From: Myxococcus fulvus
GTDB lineage: Bacteria > Myxococcota > Myxococcia > Myxococcales > Myxococcaceae
NCBI RefSeq assembly: GCF_900111765.1
Contig: NZ_FOIB01000002.1
Coordinates: 558,001 to 622,000, forward strand
Length of the DNA: 64,000 nucleotides
Reading direction: 5' to 3'
The notes below the pieces were generated by a model, which saw nothing but the letters and a program-made list of their open reading frames with translations, made no database searches and was not told where the DNA came from. This document shows, piece after piece, positions 38,101-46,296 of this stretch. Position 1 is the stretch's first letter. Each line of letters starts with the position of its first letter. The translations under genes were made by a program, and so were the position numbers.

Positions 38101-39690
38101 ACCTCCCCTTCCCTCCCCGAGGTCGTCCTCGGCATCGACCTGGGCACCTCGCACGCACGCGTCGCCGTCTTCCACGACGGCATCGCCCAGCTCGTCCCGC
38201 TCCCGGGCACCGACGGCCACGAACTCCCCGCCCTTGTCGCCGTGGACGGCAACGAAGAGCTGCTCGTCGGCCCCGCCGCTCAAGTCGAGGCCACGCGCGC
38301 CCCACGTCGCGCCGCGCCCGGGCTCATGCGATTGCTCGGCCTGCGCGCACGCTCGCCCCGCCTGCGCACCCTCGCCCCACAGCTCCCCTTCCCCGTCGCC
38401 GCGGACCCGAGCGGCGATGCCTCCGTGGAACTCGGTGGACGCCTCGTCGCGCCCACGCTCGTCACCGCGCTCCTCCTGCGCGAGCTGAAGCACGCCGCCT
38501 CGACCTTCGTCGGCCGCAAGGCCACTCGCGCCGTCATCTGCGCCCCCACCCACTTCACCGACCGACAGCGCGCCGCCCTGCGTGACGCGGCCACCATGGC
38601 CGGACTCGATGCCCAGCGCATCCTCACCGCCCCCGCCGCCGCGGCCCTCGCCCACGGTCACGGCAAGGGCCTGGCTCGCAAGCGCGTCCTCGTCGTCGAC
38701 CTCGGTGGCGGAGGGCTCGGCGTGTGCGTCGTCCAAGTCACCGGCGACGACCTCGAGGTCATCACCACCGGCGGAGACCCCACCGTGGGAGGCCTCGACT
38801 TCGACGCCCGCATCGCCGAGGCCCTCGCCAGTGACCTCGCGGCCCAGGGCATCCCCCGCCCCGAGCACCCGCTCGACTGGGGCCCCCTGCGCAGCGCCGC
38901 CGAGTCCGCCAAGATGGCCCTCACCGAGAAGGACCAGGTGGACATCGCCCTGCCCTCGGGAAGTGTCCCCCCGCTCAGCCGCGAGCGCATGGAGGCCCTC
39001 ACCGCGGACCTCGCCCAGCGCGTGACCTCCGTCGTGCGCGAGGTCCTCGACTCCAACGCCCTCTCCCCGCAGGGACTCGACGCCGTGCTCCTCGTGGGTG
39101 GCCAGGGCCGCACGCCCCTGGTCCGTCGCCGCCTGGAGGAGAGCCTCGGCGTCCCCGTGCGCGACGACGTGGACGCGCGCGGCGCCGTGGCCCTGGGCGC
39201 GGCCCTGCTCGGCCACGGAATCGTCCTCGCCGAGGGCGGCAAGCCCGCCGCCTCCGTCTCCGAGGTCCTCTCCGCCCCCATCGGCGTCGCCGAGCGCGGA
39301 GGCACCCAGCGCCGAGTCCTCGAGCGAACGACACGCCTTCCCGCGGGCAAGACGCTCGTCATCCCCGTGCCCGCGCCCGGCCCGCTGGAGCTCGCCCTCT
39401 TCCAGGGCACCGCGCCGCTCGTCGCGGAGAACGAATACCTCGGCCGCGTCTCGCTCAACGTCGAGCGCCCGGGCGAGGTGGAGCTGCACTTCGCGCTCAC
39501 CGCCGACGCCGCGCTCTCCCTCGAGGCCACGCTGCCAGGCGTGCGCCGCCAGCCTGTCTCCCTCGCCCTGGAGGACCTGGACGACGCGGGGCGCGAGGCG
39601 CTCGTTGCCCGCTCGCCGCTCGTGGGCGAGCCCGAGGCACGCCCCAGTGGCATCCTCTCCGGGCTGAAGAAGCTCTTCGGCCGCCGCTGA
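35128..39690 (+). CDS. PilZ-like / Ser-Thr repeat / Hsp70 fusion protein
   Basis: A 1520-aa protein of unusual design. Residues ~5-110 look like the myxobacterial PilZ-related TIGR02266 domain (RIRLPYGTEEEFIDKYGSNV, RGGVFIATRALKPEGT, GMTVRFVKLD). Residues ~115-990 are a low-complexity Ser/Thr/Ala/Pro region; within it about 15 imperfect repeats of some 26 residues share the core TTESASSTQPT. Residues ~998-1440 are an Hsp70 ATPase: VVLGIDLGTSHARVAVF (phosphate 1), VVDLGGGGLGVCVVQV (phosphate 2), AVLLVGGQGRTPLVRRRL (adenosine). A shortened substrate-binding region and LSGLKKLFGRR tail end it. No signal peptide. Translation is coupled to the lipoprotein before it. A c-di-GMP or scaffold-controlled chaperone is a reasonable guess; PilZ-type arginines (RxxxR) are not clear. 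Confidence 0.8.
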   Translation: MSGLVPKLLPLRIRLPYGTEEEFIDKYGSNVARGGVFIATRALKPEGTGLAFEFVLADGSRLLRGEGVVVKAQVESGAGRSGMTVRFVKLDAASKALVDRVVARKGPPEPAPHQLVPGLVRKGRPVATPAPVAPVSHGDTSSEAAGPVPTELSERASDAEAAPPVPAYEAPRDFGSKAESRVADVVALRDAESEAASPSAGFEASSAEPGHEAVARHDEGSGTGPVTSASTTAGTADNQAEPAHAQVDASTAPPPDTSVGDTGLDFDITASLFGPDDDEPADASGPTEARPLTAESLGATASRSTLTAEALFGDDFDARDTTPSSSTAQPAATTEPATTADSASISEARSEATQRPSAPASTANVASRFESVTDSSEPSATSSTGAEASTSPDAADTLGTAPTSDDGAFQSVDPTTSSGPGTKDLTHAVTSASTGTTALTPSTQTTDSVESSTENVSSGPGVPLNTSVATGSTTEPSSSTPSLTNITRADGVSPITGITEPGPATQATHSSNNPGAAGVPPATSATTGTTESASSTQPTASTGVGAAGVPAPEGTTESAPSTQPVSSLIDKPGVTASTSTTESASSTQPTPSTSTDEAGVTASTGTTESASTTQPTPSTSTDEAGENASTGTTESASTTLPTASSSVGAAGATTSKVTTESASSTESTTSNSIGAVGVAASAVTTESAPATRPTSSSKVGAAGATTSKVTTESASSTESTTSNIIGAVGVAASAVTTESAPATLTTASNKVGAADVTATAGTTESSPPQQPASSSVSAAGVTAPTGTTESASSVQPASSSVGATSVTASTGTTESAPSTQSTASSSIGAASVTASTGTTESASSTQPIASTGVGTADVTATAVTSESASSTQPTPSTGIGAAGITASTGATDSASSTQSTASTSVGTTDATATTGTTETGQSAHTTAAPPNSTGATGTPFTTDPTPTTQPAPRPNTEARAAPSDAPTPPQDADTARNRRRALLEVPVAAPTTSPSLPEVVLGIDLGTSHARVAVFHDGIAQLVPLPGTDGHELPALVAVDGNEELLVGPAAQVEATRAPRRAAPGLMRLLGLRARSPRLRTLAPQLPFPVAADPSGDASVELGGRLVAPTLVTALLLRELKHAASTFVGRKATRAVICAPTHFTDRQRAALRDAATMAGLDAQRILTAPAAAALAHGHGKGLARKRVLVVDLGGGGLGVCVVQVTGDDLEVITTGGDPTVGGLDFDARIAEALASDLAAQGIPRPEHPLDWGPLRSAAESAKMALTEKDQVDIALPSGSVPPLSRERMEALTADLAQRVTSVVREVLDSNALSPQGLDAVLLVGGQGRTPLVRRRLEESLGVPVRDDVDARGAVALGAALLGHGIVLAEGGKPAASVSEVLSAPIGVAERGGTQRRVLERTTRLPAGKTLVIPVPAPGPLELALFQGTAPLVAENEYLGRVSLNVERPGEVELHFALTADAALSLEATLPGVRRQPVSLALEDLDDAGREALVARSPLVGEPEARPSGILSGLKKLFGRR
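36700..37890 (+). repeat. Intragenic tandem repeats, ~78 bp unit, in the PilZ-Hsp70 gene
   Basis: About 15 imperfect in-frame repeats (26 codons, core encoding TTESASS-QPT), all within the linker of the fusion gene. The block starting at 37081 is repeated at 37237, an exact 156-bp shift (two units), with near identity for well over 100 bp, which shows a recent duplication. Codon use here is less GC3-biased than the flanks, with more A and T at wobble sites. Confidence 0.85.
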
Positions 39691-39811
39691 GCGCCCCTTC
39701 GTCCGGCTCCTGTCGGACCCTCCGAACCACCGCCGAGCCAGCGGCCTCTCTCTGTAGCCGACTCAACGGATGCCCACCTTCCCGATGACCGGATTTACGA
39801 GGAGGTAATCG

Positions 39812-40435
39812 ATGCGACGTTCGATGGTGGGAGGAGTCGCCGTGGCGACCATGGCGCTGGCGAGCCCGGCATTCGCGATTGAGGCCCAGCGCGTGGCGGG
39901 GGCGCTCGACGTCAGGGAGCAGCCCGAGGTCGGCCTCGACGTGCGATTGGGCCTGGGCAGCTTCACGGGGGACCTGGGCGAAGACGTGGGCGTGGGTCCC
40001 CTCTTCAGCATCAACGCCGACGCGCAGGCCTGGAAGTACGTGGGCATCGAGGTCGGCTACGAGTTGCAGCGCATGCCCGTCGACTCGCGGCGCATCGACG
40101 ACGAGGACGCGGGCCTGTGGCGCAACAACCTGGGCCTCATGGCCAAGGCGGGCCCGCTCATCGACCAGAAGTGGCGGCCCTTCGTCGGCGCCGGCGTGGG
40201 CCTGAGCTACGTCGACCCCTCCGACGGCGCGGATGGCGTCTACGAGAGCGACTGGATGACCGAGCTCCCGCTCGCCGCCGGCGTGGACTACCGCCTGGGC
40301 AACGTCCTCTTCGCGGGGGCCCGGGCCACCTACCGACTGCTCGGCGGCGAGAACATGGTGGACCGCCCCGGCACCACCAGCGCCGCCAAGGGCAGCCTCT
40401 TCAACGCCAACCTCACCCTGGGCGGCCGCTTCTGA
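39812..40435 (+). CDS. Outer-membrane beta-barrel protein
   Basis: A 207-aa protein with a Sec signal peptide (MRRSMVGGVAVATMALASPAFA) and a mature part of alternating hydrophobic/polar strands (VGLDVRLGLGSFTG, YVGIEVGYELQ, RPFVGAGVGLSYVD, VLFAGARATYRLLG) ending in Phe (LTLGGRF), the BAM recognition end. This fits an eight-strand OmpA/OmpW-like barrel. The ATG is preceded by GAGGAGGT, a near-perfect Shine-Dalgarno, suggesting high expression. It converges with gshA, 9 bp between stops. The specific function is unknown. Confidence 0.8.
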   Translation: MRRSMVGGVAVATMALASPAFAIEAQRVAGALDVREQPEVGLDVRLGLGSFTGDLGEDVGVGPLFSINADAQAWKYVGIEVGYELQRMPVDSRRIDDEDAGLWRNNLGLMAKAGPLIDQKWRPFVGAGVGLSYVDPSDGADGVYESDWMTELPLAAGVDYRLGNVLFAGARATYRLLGGENMVDRPGTTSAAKGSLFNANLTLGGRF

Positions 40436-40444
40436 CCGGCCCGC

Positions 40445-41788
40445 TCACACCGTCCTGAGCGAGAGCACCGTCTCGGGGCGTGGGTCCTTCTCCCACGCCT
40501 CGAGCAGCTCCGCGGCCGGCGAGCGCTTCGACGCGGCGACCTCCGCGAGCGGCTCCAGCAACGGCGCATCCGCCGCGTCCAGCCGATTCAGGCCCCGCCG
40601 CGCGATGCCCACCATCTCCTCCGCGAGCCGGTACAGCTCGCGCGCGCCCAGCCGCCCCGCCAGCCCCTCGCGCCGGGCCGTGTCGTGGAAGGCCAGGTGC
40701 TCCACATACGTGAGCTTGGGCAACAGCCGCTCCGCCTCGTCCAGCGCGGTGGCGTCGTACAGGATGCCGCGCCACAAGGCCGCCAGCGCGCCCGTCATCG
40801 CCGCGTTGCCGCAGTCCGCGCCGCGCACCTCGACGACCTTCTTCAGCCGCACCTCGGGGAAGAGCGTGGAGAGGTGGTCCGTCCAGTCCGCCAGGTCCGG
40901 CGGATTCCCCTCGTGGCCCTGCTCCAGCAACTGTCGGAAGGTGAGCTTCGGGTGCAGATACTGCCCCTCGCGACGCAGGAAGAGCAGCGGCGCGTCCAGC
41001 GCCCACTCCACGTAGGCCCGATAGGAGAAGGAGCCGTCGAAGAACGCCGGCAGGTAGCCGCAGCGCGTCGGGTCCACCTCGTCCCAGACGCGGTTCCTGA
41101 ACGACAGGTACCCGGAGGGCCTTCCGTCCACGAGCGGGCTGTTGGCGTACAGCGCGTTCATGATGGGAGACAGCCGGGCCACCACCACCGTCTTGCGGAC
41201 ACAGTCGGCCTCGTCCTTCCAGTCGAGCGACACCTGTCCGGTGGCGGTCATCAACATCATGTTCAGCGCCAGCCGGCCGCGCTCCGGCAGGGTGCGCCGC
41301 ATCACCAGGTAGCGGCTCTTGGGCATCCACGGCTGGGTGAACGTGGTCCCCGTGGGCCGATAGCCCAGGGTGACGAGCCGCAACCCCAGCTCCCCCGCCG
41401 CCGCCTTCACCTGCTTGAGGTGGGCCAGGTTCTCCGCGTGGGCCTCGCGCGCGGTGTGGAAGGGGCTGCCGGACAGCTCGAACTGGCCGCCGGGCTCCAG
41501 GGAGATGGTGGCCTCGCCGCGCTCGCGCTGCAGGGCGATGACGGGGGAGTCGGGCGTCTCCCGGAACGGGACGTAGCCGTCGGGGGCCAGCCGGGTCAGC
41601 AGCGCGCCCACCCCGGAGTCACCCTCGTAGGGGACCGGCTCGGACGAGCCCACCGGGTAGAGGAGCTTCTCGTGCTCGAGCCCCAGGCGCAGTTCGCCCT
41701 GGGGTTTCTCGGCGGCGCGAAATCCCGACACCAGCATGTCGACGGAGGTGATGGGCTCGGAGGCGGCGCGCTTGAGGTCGAGTGACAT
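40445..41788 (-). CDS. gshA: Glutamate-cysteine ligase, plant/proteobacterial GCS2 type
   Basis: First enzyme of glutathione synthesis, joining Glu gamma-carboxyl to Cys with ATP; 447 aa. Family signs: GLEHEKLLYP, TISLEPGGQFELSGSP (substrate and metal binding), LGYRPTGTTFTQPWMPKSRY, MLMTATGQVSLDW, and ANSPLVDGRPSGYLSFRNRVW. These match the plant-like form (class 3), not E. coli GshA. The pair Cys/Cys redox switch of plant GCL was not checked. ATG 41788 diverges from the EI24 gene. A TATATA element sits 10 bp from the ATG on the minus strand, so the mRNA leader is probably very short. No gshB is in the window. Confidence 0.92.
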   Translation of the reverse strand: MSLDLKRAASEPITSVDMLVSGFRAAEKPQGELRLGLEHEKLLYPVGSSEPVPYEGDSGVGALLTRLAPDGYVPFRETPDSPVIALQRERGEATISLEPGGQFELSGSPFHTAREAHAENLAHLKQVKAAAGELGLRLVTLGYRPTGTTFTQPWMPKSRYLVMRRTLPERGRLALNMMLMTATGQVSLDWKDEADCVRKTVVVARLSPIMNALYANSPLVDGRPSGYLSFRNRVWDEVDPTRCGYLPAFFDGSFSYRAYVEWALDAPLLFLRREGQYLHPKLTFRQLLEQGHEGNPPDLADWTDHLSTLFPEVRLKKVVEVRGADCGNAAMTGALAALWRGILYDATALDEAERLLPKLTYVEHLAFHDTARREGLAGRLGARELYRLAEEMVGIARRGLNRLDAADAPLLEPLAEVAASKRSPAAELLEAWEKDPRPETVLSLRTV

Positions 41789-41848
41789 GGGCGCGCCCTA
41801 TATAACGGGGACCTTCGGACCCGCTGTCGATTCGCGCACTGGCCCGCC

Positions 41849-42664
41849 ATGAGCCCTCCCTCTCCCATCCCCACTGTGTCCCCCCAGCCGCGCCTGTCCG
41901 ATTTCTTCCAGGGCCTGGGCCTCCTCGGCCGAGCCGCGGGCCTCATCCTGCGCTCCCGCCCCCTCTTCGCCCTGTCCGCCCTGTGCGCCGTCGTCACCGC
42001 CATCGCCCTGGTGGGCCTGGCCTGGCTCCTGTACCACTACGCCCCCCTGGCCCTGGGCTCCGTCTGGACCCTGCCCGAGTCCTGGTACGGCCGGGGCGCC
42101 TGGTACACGGTGCTGGTGCTCTCGGGCCTGGTGCTCTGGGTGGTGGGCGCCAACATCGTCCCGCCCCTCCTGCTCGCCCCCCTGCAGGATCCGCTGTCGG
42201 AGGCCACCGAGGCCCTCTGTGGGGGAAACGACGGCCCGCCCTTCACCCTGGCCGGCCTCCTGCGGGGCATCACCACGGGCCTGCTCCACACGCTCGCCCG
42301 GCTGTTCTTCCTGGTCGCCGGGCTGACGCTCCTGCTCCCCCTGCACCTCATCCCCGGGCTGGGCAGCGTGCTGTGGACGGTGCTCGGGGCCCTGTGGACC
42401 ATGACCTGGATGGCGGGCGAGTTCCTGGCCGCCCCCATGACGCGCCACCTGTACCCCTTCGCCGAGGTGCGCCGGATGCTCCGCCAGCGCCGCGCCCTCT
42501 GCCTGGGCCTGGGGGCGGGCGTCTACATCCTGCTCTGGGTGCCGATCCTCAATACGTTCTTCCTCCCGGTGGCCATCGTCGCGGGCACCCTCCTCTACCG
42601 GGGGTTCCTGAAGGCGGGCCTCCTGCCGCCCCCTCCCGGGGCCAGCCGGGGGACGCTGCCCTGA
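41849..42664 (+). CDS. EI24/CysZ-like membrane protein
   Basis: A 271-aa polytopic membrane protein with about four to six helices and the EI24 domain (PF07264, CysZ-like) pattern: RLSDFFQGLGLLGRAAGLIL at the start, a long loop holding PLLLAPLQDPLSEATEALC, then helices with WTMTWMAGEFLAAPMTRHLYPFAEVRRML. CysZ moves sulfate in Proteobacteria; whether this protein does is not known. It diverges from gshA with 60 bp between starts. A sulfur link (cysteine supply for glutathione) is possible, but EI24 proteins are widespread. Start ATG 41849. Confidence 0.75.
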   Translation: MSPPSPIPTVSPQPRLSDFFQGLGLLGRAAGLILRSRPLFALSALCAVVTAIALVGLAWLLYHYAPLALGSVWTLPESWYGRGAWYTVLVLSGLVLWVVGANIVPPLLLAPLQDPLSEATEALCGGNDGPPFTLAGLLRGITTGLLHTLARLFFLVAGLTLLLPLHLIPGLGSVLWTVLGALWTMTWMAGEFLAAPMTRHLYPFAEVRRMLRQRRALCLGLGAGVYILLWVPILNTFFLPVAIVAGTLLYRGFLKAGLLPPPPGASRGTLP

Positions 42665-42891
42665 AATAAACGCCTCCACCGACTGTCGGAGCCAGCAGGG
42701 CGGGAACGCAGTGCCCGCCAGGGACGTTCTGCCTCTTCAGCGGAGAGTCGACGCCTTGAAGCACCAGAAAGCCGTGATTAGGCTTGCCCGGCCGCTTCAA
42801 TGCCCAGCTACCGTTTCAAGGGTTCGGATTTTCTAGGCATTTCACGTCACACCCCGGGGTGCCTCACGGCGCTCCAGCTTGGATGAATCAC
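42665..42891. promoter_or_regulatory. Gap before the S41 protease with a sigma-70-like promoter
   Basis: No gene is supported. The plus strand has TTGAAG at 42756-42761, a 17-bp spacer and TAGGCT at 42779-42784, a fair sigma-70-like promoter that would start near 42791 and leave a leader of about 100 nt before the protease. A weak hairpin just after the EI24 stop (CCGA-CTG-TCGG near 42677) may act as a terminator. Confidence 0.4.
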
Positions 42892-45800
42892 ATGCCGCGT
42901 TTTCTCCGCCGCATCTCCGCCGTAGCCGTGCTCCTCGGAGCATGGGCCCTCGTGGGCAGCCATCGCGCGCCGATACCGCTGATGATGGGCGCGGCGGAGG
43001 CCGGTCAGGGGCAGGGCACCTGGGACGGCAGCCTGCCCTCCGCCAAGGGCGAGAAGGCGCCGCATGACCTCAACAGCCTTCGCGTGCTGACCAAGGTCAT
43101 CCTCTACGTGAAGGAGAACTACGTCGACCCCAAGCGCATCAAGCCGAAGGAGATGATGATCTCCTCGCTCGAGTACGTGGAGAAGAGCGTCCCGGACGTG
43201 CTGGTGGACGGCAACCCGGAGACGGGCAAGCTGGCGGTCAACGTCAACGGCAAGTCGCGCGAGTTCGACATCGCGCACGTCGACTCGCTGTGGAAGATGT
43301 CGTTCGCGCTCAAGGACGTCTTCGACTTCCTGTCGAAGAACATGCGTCCCATCGAGGACACGCGCGACATCGAGTACGCGGCCGTCAACGGCATGCTGTC
43401 CACCCTGGACCCGCACTCGGTGCTGCTGCGCCCGGAGCTGTACCGGGAGATGAAGCTGTCCACCAAGGGCGAGTTCGGCGGCCTGGGCTTCGTCATCCAG
43501 ATGCGCGAGGGCAACCTCACCGTCGTCAAGGTGCTGCCCAAGACGCCCGCGCACCGCGCCGGCATCCAGAAGGATGACCGCATCAAGAAGATTGGCGAGG
43601 AGTCCACCGTCAACATGGACCTCAACGAGGCCGTGTCCAAGCTGCGCGGTCCGGTGGACAGCCGCATCACGATTACCGTGGAGCGCGACGGCTGGGAGAA
43701 GCCGCGCGTGATGACGGTGGCGCGCGCGATGATCTCCATCGAGAGCGTGCAGCACAAGATGCTCTCCGGGAACGTCGGCTACATCCGGCTGAAGAACTTC
43801 CAGGGCAACACCACGCGCGACCTGGAGGCGGCGCTGGGCGAGCTGCGCAAGCAGGCGGACACCAAGGGCGGCTTCAAGGGCCTGGTGCTGGACCTGCGCG
43901 GCAACCCGGGCGGTCTCCTGGAGCAGGCCATCCAGGTGTCGGACACGTTCCTGTCGAGCGGCACCATCGTCGCGACGGTGGGCCTGTCGGACAAGCTGCG
44001 CGAGGAGAAGCGCGCGCGTCCCACCGAGGGCGAGGACGCCTACCCCATCGCGGTGCTGGTGAACGCGGGCAGCGCGTCGGCGTCCGAAATCGTGGCGGGC
44101 GCGCTCAAGAACCTCAACCGCGGCGTCATCATCGGCCGGCAGACGTTCGGCAAGGGCAGCGTGCAGGTGCTGTACGACTTCCCGGACGACAGCGCGCTGA
44201 AGCTGACCATCGCGAAGTACCTGACGCCCGGCGACGTCTCCATCCAGGAGGTCGGCATCGTCCCGGACATCCAGCTCGTCCCCACCCGCGTCACCGACGA
44301 GCGCGTGGACGTGTTCGCGTCGCGTCGCTCCATGGGCGAGGCGGACCTGGACCAGCACTTCGGCAACCCGGACTCCACCACCGTCGCCAAGAAGCGCGAG
44401 GACGTGCTGGACCGCGAGAAGCCGCGCGAGAGCCTCAAGTACCTGAAGGTGGACCCCAAGCAGCAGGAGAAGCTGGCCGCCGCCGCCAAGGAGGAGCCCA
44501 AGCCCAAGGCCGTCGCCACCGAGAAGGTGGAGAAGAAGCCCCACGGTGAGAACGACCCGCTGCTGGACGTGGCGGGCCAGGGCGAGGACCTGGACGACCA
44601 GCTGGACGCGGAGTCCCAGGACGAAATCAAGGAGGACTTCGAGGTGCAGTTCGCGCGCGACTACGTGCTGCGCGCGCCGGCCACCACCCGCCAGAAGATG
44701 CTGGAGCAGGGCAAGCCCTTCATCGAGCAGAAGCGCCGTGAGGAGGAGACGCGCATCAACAACGCCATCGCCGCGCTGGGTGTGGACTGGAGCGCGGGGC
44801 CCACGCCAAAGAACGTGCAGCTGACCGGCACGCTGACGCCGTCCCCGGACGCGAAGATCATGGCCGGCGAGCTCCTGGAGATGGTGGTGACGGCGGAGAA
44901 CAAGGGCGGCGAGCCGCTCAAGCGCGTCCGCGCCTGGACCGAGAGCGACAACGCGTTCCTGGACCGCCGCGAGTTCATCTTCGGCGCGCTCAACCCGGGC
45001 GAGAAGAAGTCCTGGAAGGTGAAGGTGCGCCTGCCCAAGGACCTCACCAGCCGCCGCGACGACGTGACGGTGCGCTTCTTCGACGACCAGGGCGCGCTGC
45101 CGGAGACGCGCGTGTCGGAGCTGAACTTCGCCGAGCTGCCGCGTCCGTCCTTCGCGTTCAACTGGCAGGTCATCGACGACTGCGCCACCTGCAACGGTGA
45201 CGGCGTGGTCCAGCGCGGTGAGTCGGTGGCGGTGCTGCTGGACGTGACGAACGTGGGTCCGGGCACGGCGCTGGACTCGTTCACGCAGATCAAGAATGGC
45301 GGCGACGCGAACATCTTCATCGAGAAGGGCCGCTTCAAACTCGGCGAGCTGAAGTCGGGTGAGACGAAGTCCGCGCGCTTCCAGGTGGAGGTGAAGAAGG
45401 GCTACAAGGGCGACACCTTCCCGCTGAAGCTGGCCATCATCGACGAGCCCCTCGAGGAGTTCGTGATGGAGAAGATGGAGCTGCCGGTGAAGGACGCGGC
45501 GGTGGCCACGATGGAGCCCAAGAAGGGCACGGTGCGCATCGCGGAGAAGGTGGAGCTGTTCGGCTCGCCGGTGGAGAACGCCCGCACGGTGGCGAAGCTG
45601 AACGCCGCCGCGGTGGTGCCGGTGGAGGCCTCGACGAAGGGCTTCCTGCGCGTGGAGCTGGAGAAGAACCGCTTCGCCTTCGTGCGCGCCCAGGATGCTC
45701 GCGAGGTGAAGGCCGGCAAGCCCGTGGCGCCCAAGGTGGCCTGGACGACGACGCGCCGTCCGCCGGACATCAAGCTGGACGCGGATCCGTCCGCGGGCGG

Positions 45801-46122
45801 CCTGGTCGCCAACGGGGAGAAGTTCACCCTGTCCGGCGTCGTGACGGACCCCAACGGCCTCTTGGACGTCTACGTGCTGGTGAATGACCAGAAGGTCTTC
45901 TTCAAGGGCGTGGACCCGGCCAAGGGCGAGCCCAACTCGTTGAAGTTCTCCACCGAGTTCACGCTCAAGGAGGGCAACAACAACGTGCTGGTGGTGGCGC
46001 GCGAGAGCACCGACTTCGCCAGCCGCCGCACCCTGGTCATCCGCCGCCGTCCGGCGGAGGTCGCCCAGACGGTGCCCGCGCCGGGTCAGCCGGCCGGGAC
46101 GGTGAAGCCGCGGCAGCAGTAG
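42892..46122 (+). CDS. Large S41 (CtpA/Prc-type) carboxyl-terminal protease
   Basis: A ~1076-aa envelope serine protease. N-terminal signal or anchor (RFLRRISAVAVLLGAWALVG). Residues ~60-175 are the typical cap (KVILYVKENYVD, NGMLSTLDPHSVLL), then a PDZ domain (about 185-270: GEFGGLGFVIQMREGNLTVV, PAHRAGIQKDDRI), and the S41 core with catalytic Ser in NAGSASASEIVAGAL and Lys in GRQTFGKGSVQ. A charged linker follows (about 500-590), and ~480 further residues of beta-sandwich domains (CARDB/DUF-like, VDVTNVGPGT pattern), with DDCATCNGDG. Ordinary Prc is 400-680 aa, so the C-terminal half is extra. Start ATG 42892 has GGA nine bases before it; ATG 42883 is the alternative. Confidence 0.88.
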   Translation: MPRFLRRISAVAVLLGAWALVGSHRAPIPLMMGAAEAGQGQGTWDGSLPSAKGEKAPHDLNSLRVLTKVILYVKENYVDPKRIKPKEMMISSLEYVEKSVPDVLVDGNPETGKLAVNVNGKSREFDIAHVDSLWKMSFALKDVFDFLSKNMRPIEDTRDIEYAAVNGMLSTLDPHSVLLRPELYREMKLSTKGEFGGLGFVIQMREGNLTVVKVLPKTPAHRAGIQKDDRIKKIGEESTVNMDLNEAVSKLRGPVDSRITITVERDGWEKPRVMTVARAMISIESVQHKMLSGNVGYIRLKNFQGNTTRDLEAALGELRKQADTKGGFKGLVLDLRGNPGGLLEQAIQVSDTFLSSGTIVATVGLSDKLREEKRARPTEGEDAYPIAVLVNAGSASASEIVAGALKNLNRGVIIGRQTFGKGSVQVLYDFPDDSALKLTIAKYLTPGDVSIQEVGIVPDIQLVPTRVTDERVDVFASRRSMGEADLDQHFGNPDSTTVAKKREDVLDREKPRESLKYLKVDPKQQEKLAAAAKEEPKPKAVATEKVEKKPHGENDPLLDVAGQGEDLDDQLDAESQDEIKEDFEVQFARDYVLRAPATTRQKMLEQGKPFIEQKRREEETRINNAIAALGVDWSAGPTPKNVQLTGTLTPSPDAKIMAGELLEMVVTAENKGGEPLKRVRAWTESDNAFLDRREFIFGALNPGEKKSWKVKVRLPKDLTSRRDDVTVRFFDDQGALPETRVSELNFAELPRPSFAFNWQVIDDCATCNGDGVVQRGESVAVLLDVTNVGPGTALDSFTQIKNGGDANIFIEKGRFKLGELKSGETKSARFQVEVKKGYKGDTFPLKLAIIDEPLEEFVMEKMELPVKDAAVATMEPKKGTVRIAEKVELFGSPVENARTVAKLNAAAVVPVEASTKGFLRVELEKNRFAFVRAQDAREVKAGKPVAPKVAWTTTRRPPDIKLDADPSAGGLVANGEKFTLSGVVTDPNGLLDVYVLVNDQKVFFKGVDPAKGEPNSLKFSTEFTLKEGNNNVLVVARESTDFASRRTLVIRRRPAEVAQTVPAPGQPAGTVKPRQQ

Positions 46123-46153
46123 CCCTCCGGCCCACGGGCCGAATGTAGCCTTC

Positions 46154-46215
46154 CGGGCGGTCCGTTCCGCCAGTCCTCCTCACGGAGACTGGCGGGAGGG
46201 GCCGCCCGTTTTGTT
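46154..46215 (+). terminator. Rho-independent terminator after the S41 protease
   Basis: Compound stem: outer CGGGCGG (46154-46160) with CCGCCCG (46202-46208), inner CCGCCAGTC (46167-46175) with GACTGGCGG (46187-46195), then the tract TTTTGTT (46209-46215). This is the clearest intrinsic terminator in the window. Confidence 0.88.
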
Positions 46216-46243
46216 GACGCTCCTCGCGAGCAGGCGTTAGCGT
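46214..46243 (+). promoter_or_regulatory. Sigma-70-like promoter overlapping the terminator
   Basis: TTGACG at 46214-46219, 18-bp spacer, TAGCGT at 46238-46243. The -35 begins inside the U-tract of the preceding terminator. Predicted transcription start near 46250, leader about 47 nt to ATG 46297. Confidence 0.5.
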
Positions 46244-46296
46244 CCGACGCCGTGGGGCGCCCCCGGCCGGCGGGTGCTCGGGAGGCGGTGACTCGA

